Of a DNA stretch of 8,049 nucleotides, positions 5,916 to 8,049 are shown in pieces; positions within the stretch are counted from its first letter, which is position 1; every line of letters begins with the position of its first letter. Origin of the DNA: Tyzzerella sp. UBA1042 (GTDB lineage: Bacteria > Bacillota > Clostridia > Lachnospirales > Anaerotignaceae); assembly GCA_002316675.1 (NCBI GenBank), contig DCDZ01000006.1, positions 25,766 through 33,814 of the forward strand. The letters are read 5' to 3'. The notes under the pieces were generated by a model, which worked only from the letters and a program-made list of their open reading frames with translations, was not told where the DNA came from and ran no database searches. The translations under genes were made by a program, and so were the position numbers.

Positions 5916-7115
5916 TTAAACCTTTTTCCATTTGAGGCTTACCAAATCGTGCTCTCGTATGGATTTTACCAGTCGTTGGCTAAAATCCTCAGACAGAATA
6001 TCTGTTGCATCCAAAAGCTCCAAGCCCAGCTCTTGGGCACGCTTATAGGTGCCGGTATTTCCTTTTTTATCCTTGCTGTAAGTGACCATAACCCCCTTGG
6101 AGAACCAGCCGCCCAGTCGTTTTTTTGCAATCACAAGCTCATTCAGCGCGGCAGTATCTGCATCCCGCAGCTTGCAGGAGATAAAGATAGGTAGGGAATC
6201 GTCCATCAAAATAACGTCTATTTCATTTCCGGCAACGGTAATATTATCATATGCATTCCAGTCGATCATGGTGCCAAGCTTTACATCGTGAAATACACCG
6301 GCACGCTTTGCCGCAATGTATACATAAAGCTCCAGCCAAACACCGAAGCTGATGCAATATTGCCTGTCCTCCATGGAATGAAAGGTGAATTCTACATAAG
6401 GCCCGTTGATACGCAGGCTATGCATAAACCCCAGACGCTGGAATTCCTCCAGTATGGTTCGGTCAGGATAAACAGATTTGCCGTTTTTCATATGTATATT
6501 CCATTTGCTCTTCATTTTCAGCTCATGGGGCGGGGTTCTGGAAACGACAGTTTGTATAAAGCTACAGGTGAACCTCCAATCCGGCAGGCGTTTAAATAAA
6601 AACCGTGCCATTTGATAAATGGTGGAAAAGCGTTCCTCCGATGGCGGCCTGTGGGATTCGCCGATAAAACAAGCGCCCTTAGCGTCAATAAAATCCTCTA
6701 ACGTCAAAGGAACTGTGTTTGCCACCACACTGTCGTCAGACAGATCGATAATGCATTTATCCATAAGCTCGGTATGCAATAGAGGAAGGTTCAGCTTGGT
6801 TCCCGCCCGATACCCGGCCAGAAGCATCAGCTCGCTGCCTCCTGTCAAATCCAGGGCGCAGCCTTCTATGCCGTGGCTGTCGATCACCCGTGTGATTTGG
6901 TGGTATATTTTATCCATAGAGGAAATATCAATGGGGTATTGGACAAGCTGAATGCCCGGAATATTTCTGGACAGGCATTTTTTAAGGGCGGAAAATACCA
7001 TCATATCCTGCATCCCTTTATCGTAAAAATAGATTACTTTTTTGGGACGCAGTGACAGTGGGGCTACAATATTTTTTAAAACATCCTTGTCATAAAACTC
7101 AATGAGAAGCTCCGT
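5916..7115 (-). CDS. CARF-domain nuclease of the Card1/Can2 (DUF1887) family, probable ACG start
   Basis: Known members bind cyclic oligoadenylate through an N-terminal CARF domain and then cut nucleic acid with a C-terminal PD-(D/E)XK domain, during type III CRISPR immunity. From ACG 7115 the protein has 399 residues (Card1 is of similar size). The first beta-strand is about 25-31 (KKVIYFY), and the CARF motif DLTGGSELM at 89-97 matches the family's NLTGGTKLM. The nuclease domain shows GVWLELY (258-264), NEIDV (297-301, Asp300) and FISCK (311-315, Lys315). Position 313 is Ser where a classical core has an acidic residue. An ATG at 7013 would give 365 residues but removes the first CARF strand. 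The ACG lies 6 nt after gggagagg and begins the typical ELLIEFYDKD sequence. The gene is 39 nt downstream of ytfJ on the same strand, with no cas gene or CRISPR array in view. Function here is inferred. Confidence 0.82.
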   Translation of the reverse strand, partial: TELLIEFYDKDVLKNIVAPLSLRPKKVIYFYDKGMQDMMVFSALKKCLSRNIPGIQLVQYPIDISSMDKIYHQITRVIDSHGIEGCALDLTGGSELMLLAGYRAGTKLNLPLLHTELMDKCIIDLSDDSVVANTVPLTLEDFIDAKGACFIGESHRPPSEERFSTIYQMARFLFKRLPDWRFTCSFIQTVVSRTPPHELKMKSKWNIHMKNGKSVYPDRTILEEFQRLGFMHSLRINGPYVEFTFHSMEDRQYCISFGVWLELYVYIAAKRAGVFHDVKLGTMIDWNAYDNITVAGNEIDVILMDDSLPIFISCKLRDADTAALNELVIAKKRLGGWFSKGVMVTYSKDKKGNTGTYKRAQELGLELLDATDILSEDFSQRLVKSIREHDLVSLKWKKV

Positions 7116-7154
7116 GGGAACCCTCTCCCTTCCAACCGCTTTTACCTTAAAAGC

Positions 7155-7556
7155 TTATTTTTCAAACTTTTCGAGGATCACTTCTTCTTCAAAGTTGTCC
7201 TCTTGGGGCTCTTTTTTATCTCTGTTTCCAAAAACCGCCCCAAAATTTAGCTTGTTTACCACACCGGGGGCCATGTCAATCAGCTTGCTGATGGCATCTT
7301 GGTTTTTAATATTCAATGTTTGTACACTTCCGTTTTGTATCACTAAAACGGCGGAGGGCGTAATTTTTGCGCCAACCCCACCTGCGGCATTGATGTTTTC
7401 CTTTGCCCCGGCGCCTGCACCCACAGAAACCTCAATGAGAGGCAGCAAGGTAATATCTCCAATCACAATTGCCTCACCCACTACGGTTTTTGTGGAAACC
7501 AAATCTTCAACCTTATTAAAAAGTACATCTACGGATTCTTTGAAATCTTTACCCAT
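7155..7556 (-). CDS. ytfJ: Sporulation protein YtfJ (GerW family)
   Basis: Small soluble spore-associated protein; the B. subtilis homologue (GerW) is made in the forespore and affects germination. The 133 residues are slightly shorter than the ~150 of B. subtilis YtfJ. The family features are visible: an N-terminal helix (about 5-20), TVVGEAIVIGDITLLPLIEV (24-43), then a glycine/alanine-rich stretch (45-63: GAGAGA, AAGGVGA) and the strand ITPSAVLVI (65-73), ending in an acidic, charged tail. ATG 7556 follows ggaaaggaag with about 8 nt spacing. It overlaps the 3' end of the ytfI gene by 8 bp (ATGGGTAA), which suggests translational coupling. Its stop codon is in frame with the downstream CARF nuclease gene. 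Confidence 0.88.
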   Translation of the reverse strand: MGKDFKESVDVLFNKVEDLVSTKTVVGEAIVIGDITLLPLIEVSVGAGAGAKENINAAGGVGAKITPSAVLVIQNGSVQTLNIKNQDAISKLIDMAPGVVNKLNFGAVFGNRDKKEPQEDNFEEEVILEKFEK

Positions 7557-8049
7557 TCTGTTTTCTTCCTTTCCAAAGTTTTATTAAAATTCTGCGTATT
7601 GGCTTTGTCCATGCAAAGGCCAGAAGGCTGTAAAGAAAATAACCTGCCACAAGCCTGCCCTTGATGGCTACTTCAATATCCTCCGCCGCAAGACGGGTAA
7701 AATCAGCCTTTATCTGAATATTTTTACCAAATTTAGCAGTCAGCACACTGACCAAGCCCATAAAGTAGCCTGTGTAGCTCGGTTCTCCCAGCCCTATGGT
7801 TGCCTTTAACAGAAGATGGTTGGGCAAGATGCCGCGAATCACCCGTTTCAGCAGCTTTTTCAGTGCAATATAGATTTCTCGCTTATTTTCGATTTCCTGA
7901 AATTTACACCAGTAGGAATGGAGCCTGTCCATGGTTGAGGGCGCATCGGAGGAAGGGGTTTTTTCTTGAAAAAAGGCTTCGTCCTCCGTGTCCTCCTCTA
8001 TCATTTCCGGTTCTTTTTCTTTGATGTCCAATAGTTTTACCCGCCGTAC
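7549..8049 (-). CDS. ytfI: DUF2953 protein YtfI-like, C-terminal part (5' end outside window)
   Basis: The frame is open to the window edge (Val-Arg-Arg-Val-Lys-Leu before the TTG at 8031), so that TTG is internal, and 166 residues of the C-terminal part are visible. The first third is an acidic, low-complexity linker (EKEPEMIEEDTEDEAFF) of the kind found in clostridial DUF2953 proteins. After it come a basic helix (YIALKKLLKRVIRGILP), the family hallmark GLGEPSYTGYFMGLV, and a C-terminal hydrophobic stretch (GYFLYSLLAFAW) followed by basic residues. DUF2953 proteins are small membrane-linked proteins encoded just before ytfJ in spore-formers; their biochemical role is unknown to me. The conserved ytfI-ytfJ order and the 8-bp overlap support the call. 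Confidence 0.8.
   Translation of the reverse strand, partial: VRRVKLLDIKEKEPEMIEEDTEDEAFFQEKTPSSDAPSTMDRLHSYWCKFQEIENKREIYIALKKLLKRVIRGILPNHLLLKATIGLGEPSYTGYFMGLVSVLTAKFGKNIQIKADFTRLAAEDIEVAIKGRLVAGYFLYSLLAFAWTKPIRRILIKLWKGRKQNG

Noticed and set aside
5806..5931. Upstream extension of the TetR-type protein to an ATG at 5931
   Set aside because: It overlaps the upstream gene, has no TetR similarity and runs across the predicted promoter and palindrome, whereas ATG 5805 has an ideal ribosome binding site.
7102..7587. A 161-codon plus-strand open frame antisense to ytfJ
   Set aside because: Low-complexity Ser/Thr/Pro-rich translation, typical of the reverse strand of the Gly/Ala-rich ytfJ gene.
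1..8049. CRISPR array, tRNA, rRNA or insertion sequence
   Set aside because: Prompted by the CARF nuclease I looked for spaced direct repeats, RNA genes and transposase fragments on both strands and saw none.

Overview
This window looks like chromosome from an anaerobic, endospore-forming Bacillota (Clostridia, probably close to Lachnospirales). The pointers are the low-to-moderate GC content, strong AGGAGG-type ribosome binding sites, a YtfI/YtfJ (GerW) sporulation pair, a PgcA-type phosphoglucomutase and a PutP-type sodium symporter. Both ends of the window cut through genes.

Layout from left to right. (1) 1-997, plus strand: the C-terminal ~60% of an alpha-phosphoglucomutase/phosphomannomutase, closed by a textbook intrinsic terminator (1073-1103). 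(2) 1272-2162, minus: an alpha/beta hydrolase of the epoxide hydrolase/haloalkane dehalogenase type with its catalytic triad visible. It diverges from (3) 2302-3188, plus: a LysR-type regulator broken by a single-base frameshift in an A7 run. The 139-bp space between them holds two opposed promoters, a perfect 13-bp T-N11-A LysR box and an 11-bp inverted repeat. (4) 3222-3310: a long imperfect hairpin between the convergent LysR and putP genes. (5) 3343-4893, minus: a PutP-like Na+/proline symporter with a ~310-bp AT-rich upstream region. That region carries a good promoter, a 9-bp inverted repeat over its -35 box and a structured leader of about 200 nt. (6) 5206-5805, minus: a TetR-type regulator whose promoter abuts a perfect 10-bp palindrome, so it is probably autorepressed. 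(7) 5916-7549 and beyond, minus: an apparent operon reading ytfI (DUF2953, cut by the window end), ytfJ and a CARF-domain nuclease of the Card1/Can2 (DUF1887) family.

The most notable element is the CARF nuclease. No cas gene or CRISPR array is visible; it sits 39 nt downstream of a sporulation gene pair. Its first CARF beta-strand can only be included if translation starts at an ACG codon placed 6 nt after a strong ribosome binding site, where an ATG would be expected. Either this is a rare non-AUG start or the start codon has been lost. The other points worth a second look are the homopolymer frameshift in the LysR gene and the three palindromic regulatory sites.
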